NCBI GenBank assembly: GCA_041690495.1
Contig: JAWLHE010000003.1
Coordinates: 372,001 to 436,000 of the forward strand
Source of the DNA: DATAAP01 sp041690495
GTDB lineage: Bacteria > Pseudomonadota > Alphaproteobacteria > CACIAM-22H2
Length of the DNA: 64,000 nt
Direction: 5' to 3'
Part shown: positions 44,590 through 52,977 of the stretch, piece after piece
Numbering within the stretch: position 1 is the stretch's first letter
How the letters are laid out: every line of letters starts with the position of its first letter
The notes under the pieces: generated by a model
Database searches by the model: none
The model's input: the letters and a program-made list of their open reading frames with translations, nothing else
Told to the model about the DNA's origin: nothing
Position numbers and translations under genes: made by a program

Positions 44590-45040
44590 GGGGGATCCGA
44601 CTATGGGTGGGTGCCGATCAGACCGTGCCGCTCCGTCCCGTGCGGGACGTTCCGGTACGATCCCGTTCTCGCCACAGGACAGAGTTGCCGGCGCACCGAC
44701 CACCTTGCCCCCAACGTCCCCCTGAACCGTGCGTGCGGCCCCCAACCCCCGCCAGACACGGATGAGACGGCTACTTCGAATGCAGCGCTCTCTACCACGG
44801 TCCGGCGCGTCGGCGCGATCCGCCACACGCTTGGCTCCGCGCTTTGCGCGAAGCCTTTCTGCTATAGACCGTGATGTACAGAGAGATAAGGGACAAACGA
44901 TGGATCGGCGGTGACAATTCTGAGTAGTCGAACTGCCAACGGATCGGGCGATTATGGACGAGTTCAGTACAACTTCCTTACTCCGGCTCGCCGCTGTTAA
45001 CGGCTGCTTAACGCCATCCGCGCGCCAGCGCAAGCGGCGA
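44590..45040. other. Long non-coding gap containing a CtrA-type site
   Basis: 451 bp between the acyltransferase start and the end of a small leftward gene. No tRNA and no convincing reading frame. Features seen: a CtrA-type box at 44997-45012 and locally AT-richer DNA from about 44860 to 45010. Likely the regulatory region of the acyltransferase, or a site for a small RNA. Confidence 0.4.
44997..45012. promoter_or_regulatory. Full CtrA box TTAA-N7-TTAAC
   Basis: TTAACGGCTGCTTAAC matches the CtrA consensus TTAA-N7-TTAAC exactly, in very GC-rich DNA where TTAA is uncommon. It lies about 410 bp upstream of the exosortase-associated acyltransferase and just past the end of a small leftward gene. 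The match is seen; regulation is inferred. Confidence 0.4.
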
Positions 45041-45235
45041 TCACGCAGCCGTTTCGGCCTCGCTGGAGAGAAGTGTCTCGGCGGCCTGCTTTACGCGGAG
45101 CCAGTCGGCGCCGCCGCGCTTATTGCCGTCCTTGATGAGCGCCGCCGCACGCATCGCCGCGTGGCTTGGCGCGCAGACGCCGCGCTGTGCGACCAGGAAT
45201 CGCGCGGCCGATCTTATGTCCTGTTCAGTCAACAT
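45041..45235 (-). CDS. Small conserved-looking hypothetical protein
   Basis: 64 residues starting MLTEQDIRSAARFLVAQRG. The layout (helical DIRxAAxxLxxxxG, then AMRAAALIKDG and a C-terminal helix) resembles small alphaproteobacterial proteins of unknown function with an AAxRADxLxExGD-like core. No signal peptide. The ATG was chosen over an upstream one because similarity begins there. Leftward, between the long gap and the patatin gene. Confidence 0.6.
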   Translation of the reverse strand: MLTEQDIRSAARFLVAQRGVCAPSHAAMRAAALIKDGNKRGGADWLRVKQAAETLLSSEAETAA

Positions 45236-45488
45236 CTTTCGGTTGAATCCCGCGCGCGGTCGTACCGTCTGCAATCAGCGTCGAAGCGAGCGCGACAGTA
45301 GTGCGCGATCGGGAGCCGCGCAAGCGAGCGTGACAAGAAATCCACCGGAATCTGCACGTCATTTGTTCGGTGAATGAGTCTGGGGATAACGTGTGAATTT
45401 CGTGGAAAAAAAGAATCATAGCCGATGCATCGGCAGGACGGCGTCGGCGGGTCGCATTGCTGCGCGACGCGGACCGTTTTAGCCGCGC

Positions 45489-46517
45489 TCAGCCCGGAAC
45501 GGGCCGGCAGGCCTGGTAGGGCGGCGCCGTCTCGCAGAAGAACGGCGCCCGCAGCCGCGACTTGAACTCGTCGGCCTTGGAGAAACCGGTGTGTTCGAGA
45601 TCGTTCAGCTTCTCGAGCGCGTCGAGCCGCCAACTTGCGTCGGGAATAGCAAAGTCGATTCGTGTGTAGCGCGGTCCGAGAAGATGGCGCATCTGGAAGT
45701 TGACTCCCTCGGACTGCGCATTGCCGATCACGTCGACGATGCGCGGCGCCCACCATTTGAGCCCGGTATCTGCCTCGCGCGGATTGCCAAAATCGCGCTT
45801 GCGGCCGGTGCCCAGCGAAAGCATCCGCACATCATTTTCGTCGAAGGGCGCGTCGATGCCGCGCCGGCGGCAATGCTCGCGGATCCGCATCGCCTCGCCA
45901 TAGGCGATGACGGCCGGATTATTTGCCCAAAGCGCACCGTCGGCGTAACTGCCGCCGCGCCCGAGCGTCACATGCGGGAAATAGGTCGGGGCGGCGCAGG
46001 CGGCCAGCACGACGTCGCGCGTGAGAAGCCTGCGGTCGCGGGTCAGCCCGGGCCGGTGCGGGGTCGTGAAGACGACGACCCGCCCGGAAGCAAGATCCAT
46101 GGCCGGAATCACCAGACGGCTACGTGCGGAGCCGAAGCGCTGCTCGCCGAACAACTCACCCAATGCCCAGGAAAGCGTGTTCGGACGATATCGGGACCGA
46201 TGCAGCCACTCGAACTCCAGCCCGAACCGACGCAGGTAGGGATCGAGGAAACGGGCGAGCACGCGGCGGCCGAGCGGGCCTGGGCCGCGCCGTTCGAAAA
46301 TGCGGGGACCGTATCCGATGAAAAAGCCGTGAACCTCCTGCGCGGAATAGCCGAATCCGAGCAGCGCCGCGATGAACCCGCCCGACGAAGTGCCTGCAAT
46401 CAGGTCGAAATAGCGCGCGAGCGGCTGGTTGAGCTGACGCTCGATCCGGGCCAGGCATGCGGTGATGAACACCCCGCGGATGCCGCCGCCGTCCAGGCTG
46501 AGGATCCGGAATGCCAT
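45489..46517 (-). CDS. Patatin-like phospholipase
   Basis: 342 residues. Oxyanion hole in LSLDGGGIRGVFI, nucleophile Ser in IAGTSSGGFIAALLG, and catalytic Asp in GSYADGALWANNP. The layout and length resemble stand-alone patatins including the CapV type that acts as a CBASS effector, but no CD-NTase or CBASS accessory gene is nearby, so housekeeping lipid hydrolysis is the safer reading. No signal peptide. Followed downstream by a short palindrome (45421-45434) and T-run that could terminate it. Confidence 0.87.
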   Translation of the reverse strand: MAFRILSLDGGGIRGVFITACLARIERQLNQPLARYFDLIAGTSSGGFIAALLGFGYSAQEVHGFFIGYGPRIFERRGPGPLGRRVLARFLDPYLRRFGLEFEWLHRSRYRPNTLSWALGELFGEQRFGSARSRLVIPAMDLASGRVVVFTTPHRPGLTRDRRLLTRDVVLAACAAPTYFPHVTLGRGGSYADGALWANNPAVIAYGEAMRIREHCRRRGIDAPFDENDVRMLSLGTGRKRDFGNPREADTGLKWWAPRIVDVIGNAQSEGVNFQMRHLLGPRYTRIDFAIPDASWRLDALEKLNDLEHTGFSKADEFKSRLRAPFFCETAPPYQACRPVPG

Positions 46518-46777
46518 GGTCAGCGGCGCGTACCATTGGCCCGCACCGCGCGCCGCAGTACCCAGCGCCGTTTGCGGGACCGGCGGGTCCGATGTAGAAG
46601 CGCTTGACGCATGTCACCGAAGTTCCCTAAGCGTATCAGCTTGCGTTGGGGTGTCCCGATGCGCGGGGAATGGGCAGTTTAGCGGTGGTCGGGTTAGCGG
46701 ATTCGTAACGTTAACCACTTATCGTTAACGGCCTGACTTCCGGGCAGCGGGAAAAAATCAAGGAAACGGGGCTGCAC

Positions 46778-47248
46778 ATGTCGAACGATCTCGCGGGGGA
46801 CTTCAGCACGCCGACGGCCGAGGCGCCGCTTTACGTACCGCGCCACGAAGACGAGGCCGGGCCGGCCTCTCCCGCCGGGAACGGCCTCAGCCTCGACGAG
46901 GTGATCGCCGCGCTCCGCTCGCTTCAGGCGCAGTACAACTCGCTGCGTGCCGCAGAACAGATCCTGCTGCATATCGTCGACGCCAAGGAGAACATCGCCG
47001 GACTCGAGCGCCGCAAGCTGGGACTGCTCGACGAGATCTCGAAGGCGGAGCAGCGTCGCGAGGCGGCGCTGGCCAACGCGGCGGCGGCCGAGCAGGCCGC
47101 CAAGGTCCGCCTCGAGGCGATCGAGGCGCAGATCCGCCGCGAGGAAGAGCGCCTGACTGCCGAGAAACAGAAGCTCGAGGAGGACCTCGGCTACCTGCGC
47201 ACGGTGATCAACAAGCTCACCCTCACCGCCTCGGAGCTGAAGCTCTGA
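46778..47248 (+). CDS. Coiled-coil protein of unknown function
   Basis: 156 residues. The first ~45 are Pro/Gly/Ala-rich and probably disordered. From about residue 45 to the end a continuous coiled coil is predicted by heptad-rich Glu/Lys/Leu/Ala sequence (KLGLLDEISKAEQRREAALA). No membrane segment. It is followed after 8 bp by a tRNA-like sequence. No family recognised. May be a scaffold linked to the polysaccharide locus. Confidence 0.7.
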   Translation: MSNDLAGDFSTPTAEAPLYVPRHEDEAGPASPAGNGLSLDEVIAALRSLQAQYNSLRAAEQILLHIVDAKENIAGLERRKLGLLDEISKAEQRREAALANAAAAEQAAKVRLEAIEAQIRREEERLTAEKQKLEEDLGYLRTVINKLTLTASELKL

Positions 47249-47256
47249 GGCCCGAC

Positions 47257-47329
47257 AGGCGCGTAGCTCAGTGGCAGAGCGCTGCTATTACCTGGCAGAG
47301 GTCGAAGGTTCAATTCCTCTCCGCGCCTA
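47257..47329 (+). tRNA. tRNA-like sequence, anticodon UAC (Val-like), bulged T-stem
   Basis: A cloverleaf can be drawn. The acceptor AGGCGCG pairs with CGCGCCT over all seven bases, with T8 and A9, a GCTC/GAGC D-stem with GG in the loop, and an anticodon stem CTGCT/GGCAG. The loop ATTACCT has U33 and anticodon UAC, but C at position 37 where a purine is normal. The T-arm reads GAAGG-TTCAATT-CCTCTC, with a T-loop TTCAATT. All five T-stem pairs form only if C47319 is bulged out. CCA is not encoded. It is either a decayed tRNA-Val or a functional non-canonical tRNA. Confidence 0.5.
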
Positions 47330-47383
47330 CTCTTTCCCGCCGATGACCGCGGTATCGACCGGACGCACCGGAGACTCCGCGTA

Positions 47384-48607
47384 ATGAGCGCGCCAGGCAG
47401 CGGTGCGGCACAGGCGCGCGCACCGCATCTGCTGCATGTCTTTCCGACATTCGGGTTCGGCGGCGTGCCGATCCGCATCTCGAACGTCGTCAATCATTTC
47501 GGGCGACGCTACCGTCACACCATCATCGGGCTCGACGGCGTGCTCGACGCCCGGTCCCGCCTGCGCGACGACCTCGATGCGACCCTGATCGCTCCCGCGA
47601 TCCGCAAGGAGCGACCGGTCGAGACGCTGCTGACCTTCAACCGCATGCTGCGCCAGGCGCGGCCCGACCTGCTTCTCACCTACAACTGGGGCTCGACCGA
47701 GTGGGCGCTGCTCAACACGCTCCGGCGCCGCGCCCCGCATATTCATTTCGAGAGCGGCTTCGGTCCCGACGAGAGCGACGGCCAGGTGCCGCGCCGCATC
47801 CTGTTCCGGCGTGTCGCCCTGTTCGGCTCGTCGCGAGTCGTTGTCCCGTCGACGACCCTGTTCGAGCTCGCCACCAAGGTGTGGAAGCTGCGCAAGGGCC
47901 GCGTCATATACATCCCGAACGGCGTCGACTGCCAGCGCTTCGCCGCAGCGCCCGACCATGCGGCGATTCCCGGCTTCATGAAAGCCGGAGACGAGCTGGT
48001 CGTCGGTACCGTTGCACCGCTACGCGCCGAGAAGAATATCGGCCGTCTGCTGCGCGTGTTCGCCGCCCTGCCGAAAACCATGCGGGCGCGGCTGCTGATC
48101 GTCGGCGACGGCGCCGAGCGCCGCGCGCTCGAAGCGCTCGCGGCCGAACTCGGCATCGCCTCGCGGGTCGTCTTCGCCGGCCATATCGACGCGCCGGAGC
48201 GCGTCCTGGGGCTGTTCGACGTCTTCGCGATCTCCTCCGACACCGAGCAGATGCCAAACACCATCCTGCAGGCGATGGCGGCGGCTCGGCCGATCGCCGG
48301 AGTCGACGTCGGCGACGTCAAATCCATGATCGGGCCGAAGAACCGGGAGATCATCGTGCCGAAGCAAGACGAGCGCGCCTTCGGCGTAGCGCTCGAGCGG
48401 CTCCTGCTTTCGCCTGAGCGCCGCCAGGCGATGGGCGCACAGAACCAGGAGCATGTCCGCGCGCACTACGACCAGGCAGCGATGTTCGCCGCCTATGGCG
48501 GCCTGTTCGACCAGCTGATTTCACGCAAGAGATTCAAGATGACGGCCGAAGCCGCAGCGGGCGAGACGCGCCCCGACGATGCCGGACGCACGGGAGCGAT
48601 CGGATGA
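47384..48607 (+). CDS. Glycosyltransferase family 4 protein
   Basis: 407 residues. GT-B fold with the N-terminal acceptor domain (HVFPTFGFGGVPIRISNVV) and a C-terminal donor domain (VGTVAPLRAEKNIGRLL, LLIVGDGAERRALE, and the EQMPNTILQAMAAARPI catalytic-Glu region). Retaining enzyme; donor unknown. The stop overlaps the 2-epimerase gene as ATGA, so it may use or follow the sugar that enzyme makes. Confidence 0.9.
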   Translation: MSAPGSGAAQARAPHLLHVFPTFGFGGVPIRISNVVNHFGRRYRHTIIGLDGVLDARSRLRDDLDATLIAPAIRKERPVETLLTFNRMLRQARPDLLLTYNWGSTEWALLNTLRRRAPHIHFESGFGPDESDGQVPRRILFRRVALFGSSRVVVPSTTLFELATKVWKLRKGRVIYIPNGVDCQRFAAAPDHAAIPGFMKAGDELVVGTVAPLRAEKNIGRLLRVFAALPKTMRARLLIVGDGAERRALEALAAELGIASRVVFAGHIDAPERVLGLFDVFAISSDTEQMPNTILQAMAAARPIAGVDVGDVKSMIGPKNREIIVPKQDERAFGVALERLLLSPERRQAMGAQNQEHVRAHYDQAAMFAAYGGLFDQLISRKRFKMTAEAAAGETRPDDAGRTGAIG

Positions 48608-49710
48608 GCCGTGTTGTCCTTCACCTGATTGCGGCGGCGCGCCCGAATTTCATGAAGATCGCCCCGCTCTACCACGCGCTGTCGCGCGAGAGCTGGTGCA
48701 AGGCCGAGCTCGTTCACACCGGCCAGCATTACGACTTCAACATGTCGGACGCGTTCTTTCGCGATCTCGGCCTGCCCGGACCCGACTATCATCTCGGCGT
48801 CGGCGGCGGCTCGCATGCCGAGCAGACCGGCGGCGTCATGATCGCGTATGAGAAGGTCTGCCTGAAGGCGCCTCCGGACTGGATCATCGTCGTCGGCGAC
48901 GTGAACTCGACCGTCGCCTGCGCGCTGGTCGGCGCCAAGCTGCATATTCCCGTCGCGCATCTCGAGGCGGGCTTACGCAGCCGCGACCGCACGATGCCGG
49001 AAGAGATCAACCGCATCGTCACGGATTCAATCTCCGACGTGCTGTGGACGCCATCCCCCGATGGCGACGAGAACCTGCGTGCCGAGGGCATTCCACCGGA
49101 GCGGATCGAGCGCGTCGGCAACATCATGATCGATTCCTACGAGCTGCTGCGCCAGCGCATCGAGGCGCAGTCGGCTCGCCGGAAATTCGGTCTCGACGCG
49201 CAGGGCTACGCGGTCGTCACTCTGCACCGGCCGTCCAACGTCGACATCCGCGAAACCCTCGCGCCACTCGTCGAGGAGATCCGCAAGGTGGCGGAGCGCC
49301 TGCCGATCGTCTTTCCGGTCCATCCCCGTACCCGAAAGAACCTCGAGACATTCGGCCTGCTGGCGCGCCTCTCCGACCATCCGCGCATCCATCTGACCGA
49401 GCCGATGGGCTACATCGACTTCATGAGCCTGGTGCGCGAGGCAAGGCTGATCGCGACGGATTCCGGCGGCGTGCAGGAGGAGACGACCTATCTGGGGATT
49501 CCGTGCCTCACGCTGCGCGAGACGACCGAGCGGCCGGTCACGGTCAGCGAGGGCTCCAACCGGCTGATCAAGCCGCAGGACCTCGCGAGCATGGTCGGAC
49601 GCATCCTCGACGGCAAATGGAGCCGCGGCGGCAAGCCCGATCTGTGGGATGGACAAACCGCCAACCGCGTCGTTGCCAGTCTGAAAAAGAGAACGGCGCA
49701 GCGCGCCTAG
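48604..49710 (+). CDS. wecB: UDP-N-acetylglucosamine 2-epimerase (non-hydrolysing)
   Basis: 368 residues. Converts UDP-GlcNAc to UDP-ManNAc for surface polysaccharide. Seen: AARPNFMKIAPLYHAL, HTGQHYDFNMSDAFFRDLG, HLEAGLRSRDRTMPEEINR, the HPRTRKN motif, and DSGGVQEETTYLGIPCLTLR in the C-terminal domain. Catalytic Asp, Glu and His positions look intact. The overlap with the preceding glycosyltransferase supports a shared polysaccharide. Confidence 0.94.
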   Translation: MSRVVLHLIAAARPNFMKIAPLYHALSRESWCKAELVHTGQHYDFNMSDAFFRDLGLPGPDYHLGVGGGSHAEQTGGVMIAYEKVCLKAPPDWIIVVGDVNSTVACALVGAKLHIPVAHLEAGLRSRDRTMPEEINRIVTDSISDVLWTPSPDGDENLRAEGIPPERIERVGNIMIDSYELLRQRIEAQSARRKFGLDAQGYAVVTLHRPSNVDIRETLAPLVEEIRKVAERLPIVFPVHPRTRKNLETFGLLARLSDHPRIHLTEPMGYIDFMSLVREARLIATDSGGVQEETTYLGIPCLTLRETTERPVTVSEGSNRLIKPQDLASMVGRILDGKWSRGGKPDLWDGQTANRVVASLKKRTAQRA

Positions 49711-50915
49711 GCGCGCGCGATCCGGCCGTATACGCGCTCGTATTTCGCAACGCTCTTCGGCCAGTTCCGCTCGGTTTCGACGAAGCGCCGGCCGCGCGCG
49801 CGCATGCCCGGCCAGTCGTCGCGCCGGCGCAGAACATCGAGCAGCCGCGCCGCCAGCGCCCCGGGATCGTCCGGCTCGAAGAGATAGCCGGTATCCCCGT
49901 CGCGAATCAGCTCGCGGTGGCCGCCGACATCCGAAGCGACGACGATCTTCTCCATCGCCATTGCCTCGAGCGGCTTGAGCGGGGTGACCAGCTCGGTCAG
50001 CGGGATCGAAACCCGCGGATAGACCATCGCGTCGGCCAGATCATAATACTTCGTGATGTCGCCATGCGGCACGCGGCCGACGAAGATCACGCGGTCGCCG
50101 AGATTCAGCTCTTCCGCGCGCCGCCGCAGCAGCTTGTCGTCGGGGCCGCCGCCGGCGAGCAGCACGCGCAGCTCGGGCGCGGCAGCAGCGAGGCTCGGCA
50201 TCGCTTCGAGCAGCAGGTGCAGACCCTCGTAGCGGTAGAACGAGCCGAAGAACCCGACGACGACCTTGCCGCCGAGCCCGAGGCGCTCGACCAGCGCGGG
50301 GTCGGCCGGCTTGGGCGCGGCGAACTCGCCGAGATCGACGGCGTTGGGTATCACGGTGACATTGTCGGCGGCGATGCCGCGCCTGACGATGTCGTTGCGC
50401 AGCCCTTCGCAGATCGTGGTCACCGCGTCGGCACGCCCGAGCGCAAAAGTCTCGAGCGCGCGCGTAGCGCGATAGCGCATCCCGCCGGACTGGCTGGAAC
50501 CGTGGCTGACCGCCGCATCCTCCCAGAACGCGCGGACCTCATAGACCACGGGAATGCGATGGCGGCGGCCGACCAGCAGCGCCGGCAACGCGTTCAGCAC
50601 CGGCGAATGCGCATGAATGATGTCGGGACGTAATTCGGCGGCAAGCTCGTCGATCCGCGCGTGCAGGTCGTACATGAGCGTGAGCTCGTTGATGGCCGGC
50701 TTGCCGCTCGCCCACGGGCGGAACCGGGTGCGGTGAAAAGTCCAGCCATCCGCCCGTTCGGCCCGGCCGGCAGTGGGGCCCTGCTTGGCGCTGGTGACGT
50801 GGTGCGTCTCCCAGCCGCGCGCCCGCTGCTGTGTCAGGATCGCGGCAGTGCGGAATGTATAGCCGCTGTGAAGCGGCAGCGAGTGGTCGAGGACGTGAAG
50901 GATGCGGAGAGCCAT
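49707..50915 (-). CDS. Exosortase A-associated family 4 glycosyltransferase (Daro_2409-like)
   Basis: 402 residues. The N-terminus LRILHVLDHSLPLHSGYTFR, followed by TAAILTQQRARGWETHHVTS, closely matches the TIGR04063-type PEP-CTERM/exosortase-associated glycosyltransferase family as I recall it. A GT-B donor domain follows, with VGFFGSFYRYEGLHLLLEAM and the ELVTPLKPLEAMAMEK catalytic segment. It converges with wecB, overlapping by 4 bp. Donor sugar unknown. Confidence 0.85.
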   Translation of the reverse strand: MALRILHVLDHSLPLHSGYTFRTAAILTQQRARGWETHHVTSAKQGPTAGRAERADGWTFHRTRFRPWASGKPAINELTLMYDLHARIDELAAELRPDIIHAHSPVLNALPALLVGRRHRIPVVYEVRAFWEDAAVSHGSSQSGGMRYRATRALETFALGRADAVTTICEGLRNDIVRRGIAADNVTVIPNAVDLGEFAAPKPADPALVERLGLGGKVVVGFFGSFYRYEGLHLLLEAMPSLAAAAPELRVLLAGGGPDDKLLRRRAEELNLGDRVIFVGRVPHGDITKYYDLADAMVYPRVSIPLTELVTPLKPLEAMAMEKIVVASDVGGHRELIRDGDTGYLFEPDDPGALAARLLDVLRRRDDWPGMRARGRRFVETERNWPKSVAKYERVYGRIARA

Positions 50916-50958
50916 CGGTTGTCCGGCTTCTTATTGCACTGCCCCTGGCGCGGCGAGG

Positions 50959-52194
50959 TTAATCGGGTTTCGACGAGAGGATCGAGCGGAAAAGGTCGAT
51001 CTGGCCCCGGGTGGTGTGATCCCAGCTGAACCCCTCGGCATAGGCCCGGGTCACACCCCGCTCGATCGGTTGCGTCAGGACGGCCCTGACCGTTGCCGCG
51101 ATCGCCTGCGGCGTCCGTTCCCTGAACAGGGCCCCGGCGGCGGGATCGGCGACCACTTCCGGCGTTCCCCAGACGTCCGAGGCGGCAACGCGGGTGCCGC
51201 ACGCCATGGCTTCGAGCAGCACGTTGGCCCAGCCTTCCCGGCTCGAGGCGAGGACCAGCAGATCGGCCGCGTTGTAGACCTCGCGCAGTTCGTCGTGCGC
51301 GATGCGTCCGAGGAATCGTACGCGGTCCGCCACGCCGGATTTCTGCGCGATCGCCTTCAGGCGCTGCTCTTCGGACCCCTGCCCGGCAACCAGCAACTCG
51401 TGACCCGGCAGCATCGCCAGCGCCTCGATGACGAGGTCGTGGCCCTTGCGTGGAATCAGATGGCCCACCGAGAGCAGAGTCGGTGCCGTGAGGTTCAGGC
51501 GCCGACGGACGGCTTCGCGGTCGACCGGCCGGAATGCCTCCAGGTCGACACCGTTGCGCAGCACGCGGATCTTGCTTGGCTCGGCGCCGAGCCTGACCAG
51601 CTCGTCCTTCAACGCGGCGCAGACCGTGATCAGGCCAGCCGCCTCGCGCGCCGCCCACAGGATCATGCGGCGCGGCCAATAGTATGCGGGAATGAGGTTG
51701 ATGTCGGTGCCGCGCGCGGTGATCGTCACCGGTCTGCCGAAATGGCGCCCGAGCATGGCCGCGGCGACGCCGTCGGGATAGAAATAATGCGCGTCTATCA
51801 GGTCGAAGTCGTAGCCGTCCCGCCGCACCTGCTCGATGCTGCGCCGCGCCGCCCGGTACAGGCTCAGCGGCGCTGCGAGCATGCTGACCTTCGGCACCAG
51901 CGGATAGCGCGGATGGCGGACCGTCAGTCCGTGCCGGGTCTCGTGCGGCGGCGCCTTCTCGGCCGCCGCGTAGCCGGCGAGGAAACGGCGGGCGACCGGA
52001 AAGACCGGCACCGGCGCGACGACTTCGGTCCGGACGAGGCCGCTCGCGACCAGATGCCGGATGCGATTCTCGACGAACACGCCGTGCGAGGGCTGCGCCG
52101 CATTGGGATAAAGCGTGGAGAACGTGAGGATCTTGATCTCACGCCGGGCAGTCGGCGCCGCCGCGGCCTGGCCCGTTCGGGTCGTGTCGTTCAT
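50959..52194 (-). CDS. Glycosyltransferase family 4 protein
   Basis: 411 residues. GT-B fold with ILTFSTLYPNAAQPSHGVFV, VTITARGTDINLIPAY, LLSVGHLIPRKGHDLVIEAL and the catalytic SSREGWANVLLEAMACGTRV. It sits between another family-4 enzyme and a YdcF gene, all leftward. Probably adds one residue in the exopolysaccharide repeat unit. Donor unknown. Confidence 0.88.
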   Translation of the reverse strand: MNDTTRTGQAAAAPTARREIKILTFSTLYPNAAQPSHGVFVENRIRHLVASGLVRTEVVAPVPVFPVARRFLAGYAAAEKAPPHETRHGLTVRHPRYPLVPKVSMLAAPLSLYRAARRSIEQVRRDGYDFDLIDAHYFYPDGVAAAMLGRHFGRPVTITARGTDINLIPAYYWPRRMILWAAREAAGLITVCAALKDELVRLGAEPSKIRVLRNGVDLEAFRPVDREAVRRRLNLTAPTLLSVGHLIPRKGHDLVIEALAMLPGHELLVAGQGSEEQRLKAIAQKSGVADRVRFLGRIAHDELREVYNAADLLVLASSREGWANVLLEAMACGTRVAASDVWGTPEVVADPAAGALFRERTPQAIAATVRAVLTQPIERGVTRAYAEGFSWDHTTRGQIDLFRSILSSKPD

Positions 52195-52209
52195 TCCGGG
52201 CGCTGCCTG

Positions 52210-52962
52210 TCAGGAAAACGTGCTGGTGTAGCCGGCGACATAGTACCAGACCAGGCCTAACCACTCGTGAATGGCGTAGGCGCTGGTGCGCAGCGCGCCG
52301 GCCGTCGGAATGAAGTCGCTTGCGATCGGTGTGGGGGGATCGACGAAGCGGGTCGGCGCGGCGATGGGCTCAAGACCCGTCGCACGGAAAGCGGCCATGG
52401 CACGGCGCATGTGCCAAGCATGGGTGACCAGCAGGACGCGCGAGACGCCTTCGCGTCTGAGGATCTCGCTCGAATACGCTGCGTTCTGCTGCGTCGTCAG
52501 CGAGCGATCCTCGACCCATTTCACCGGAACGTTGAAGTCCCTGGTCAGCGTCTCCTGCATCTGCCGCGCAAGCGCGCTCGAATTCGGCAGGATGACGCCG
52601 CCGCTGACCAGCACCGGCTTTCCCGTCCGCCGGTGCACATGGGCGCCGTAGCGGACGCGCTCCAGAGTCGCGGGCCCGACGATGTCGGCGCCGTATTCCC
52701 GGGCCGCGGCACGCGTGTCGCCGCTGAGAATCACGATCGCACCGACATCCTCCGGAAGCCGGTCGAAATCGAGCGGCGAGTAGACCTGCAGCGGCTGCAT
52801 CAGCCAGCTGCTCACGGCCGGCATGCTGACCAGGACGAGGGCCAGTGCCGCCAATGCCACGAGCGCGCGACCGAATGCGCGCCAGCGCCAGGAGAGGATC
52901 CATCCGGCCCCGGCAAGGACAAACAGATTCAAGGGGGGAACGAGGAAGGATCTCAAATCCAT
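52210..52962 (-). CDS. YdcF family protein (DUF218)
   Basis: 250 residues. Two N-terminal hydrophobic segments (about 10-50) anchor a DUF218 domain with AIVILSGDTRAAAREYGAD, RTGKPVLVSGGVILP and LLVTHAWHMRRAMAAFRATG. This family includes ElyC and SanA and is linked to envelope and polysaccharide biogenesis; molecular role not settled. Same strand as the glycosyltransferases around it. Confidence 0.87.
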   Translation of the reverse strand: MDLRSFLVPPLNLFVLAGAGWILSWRWRAFGRALVALAALALVLVSMPAVSSWLMQPLQVYSPLDFDRLPEDVGAIVILSGDTRAAAREYGADIVGPATLERVRYGAHVHRRTGKPVLVSGGVILPNSSALARQMQETLTRDFNVPVKWVEDRSLTTQQNAAYSSEILRREGVSRVLLVTHAWHMRRAMAAFRATGLEPIAAPTRFVDPPTPIASDFIPTAGALRTSAYAIHEWLGLVWYYVAGYTSTFS

Positions 52963-52977
52963 GCTCTCTGCCGTTGC

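Noticed and set aside
45421..45434. Palindrome GCCGATGCATCGGC followed by a T-run on the - strand as a patatin terminator
   Set aside because: The stem is only 5 bp once a loop is allowed, and the T-run begins several bases later. Kept only as a weak possibility in the patatin entry.
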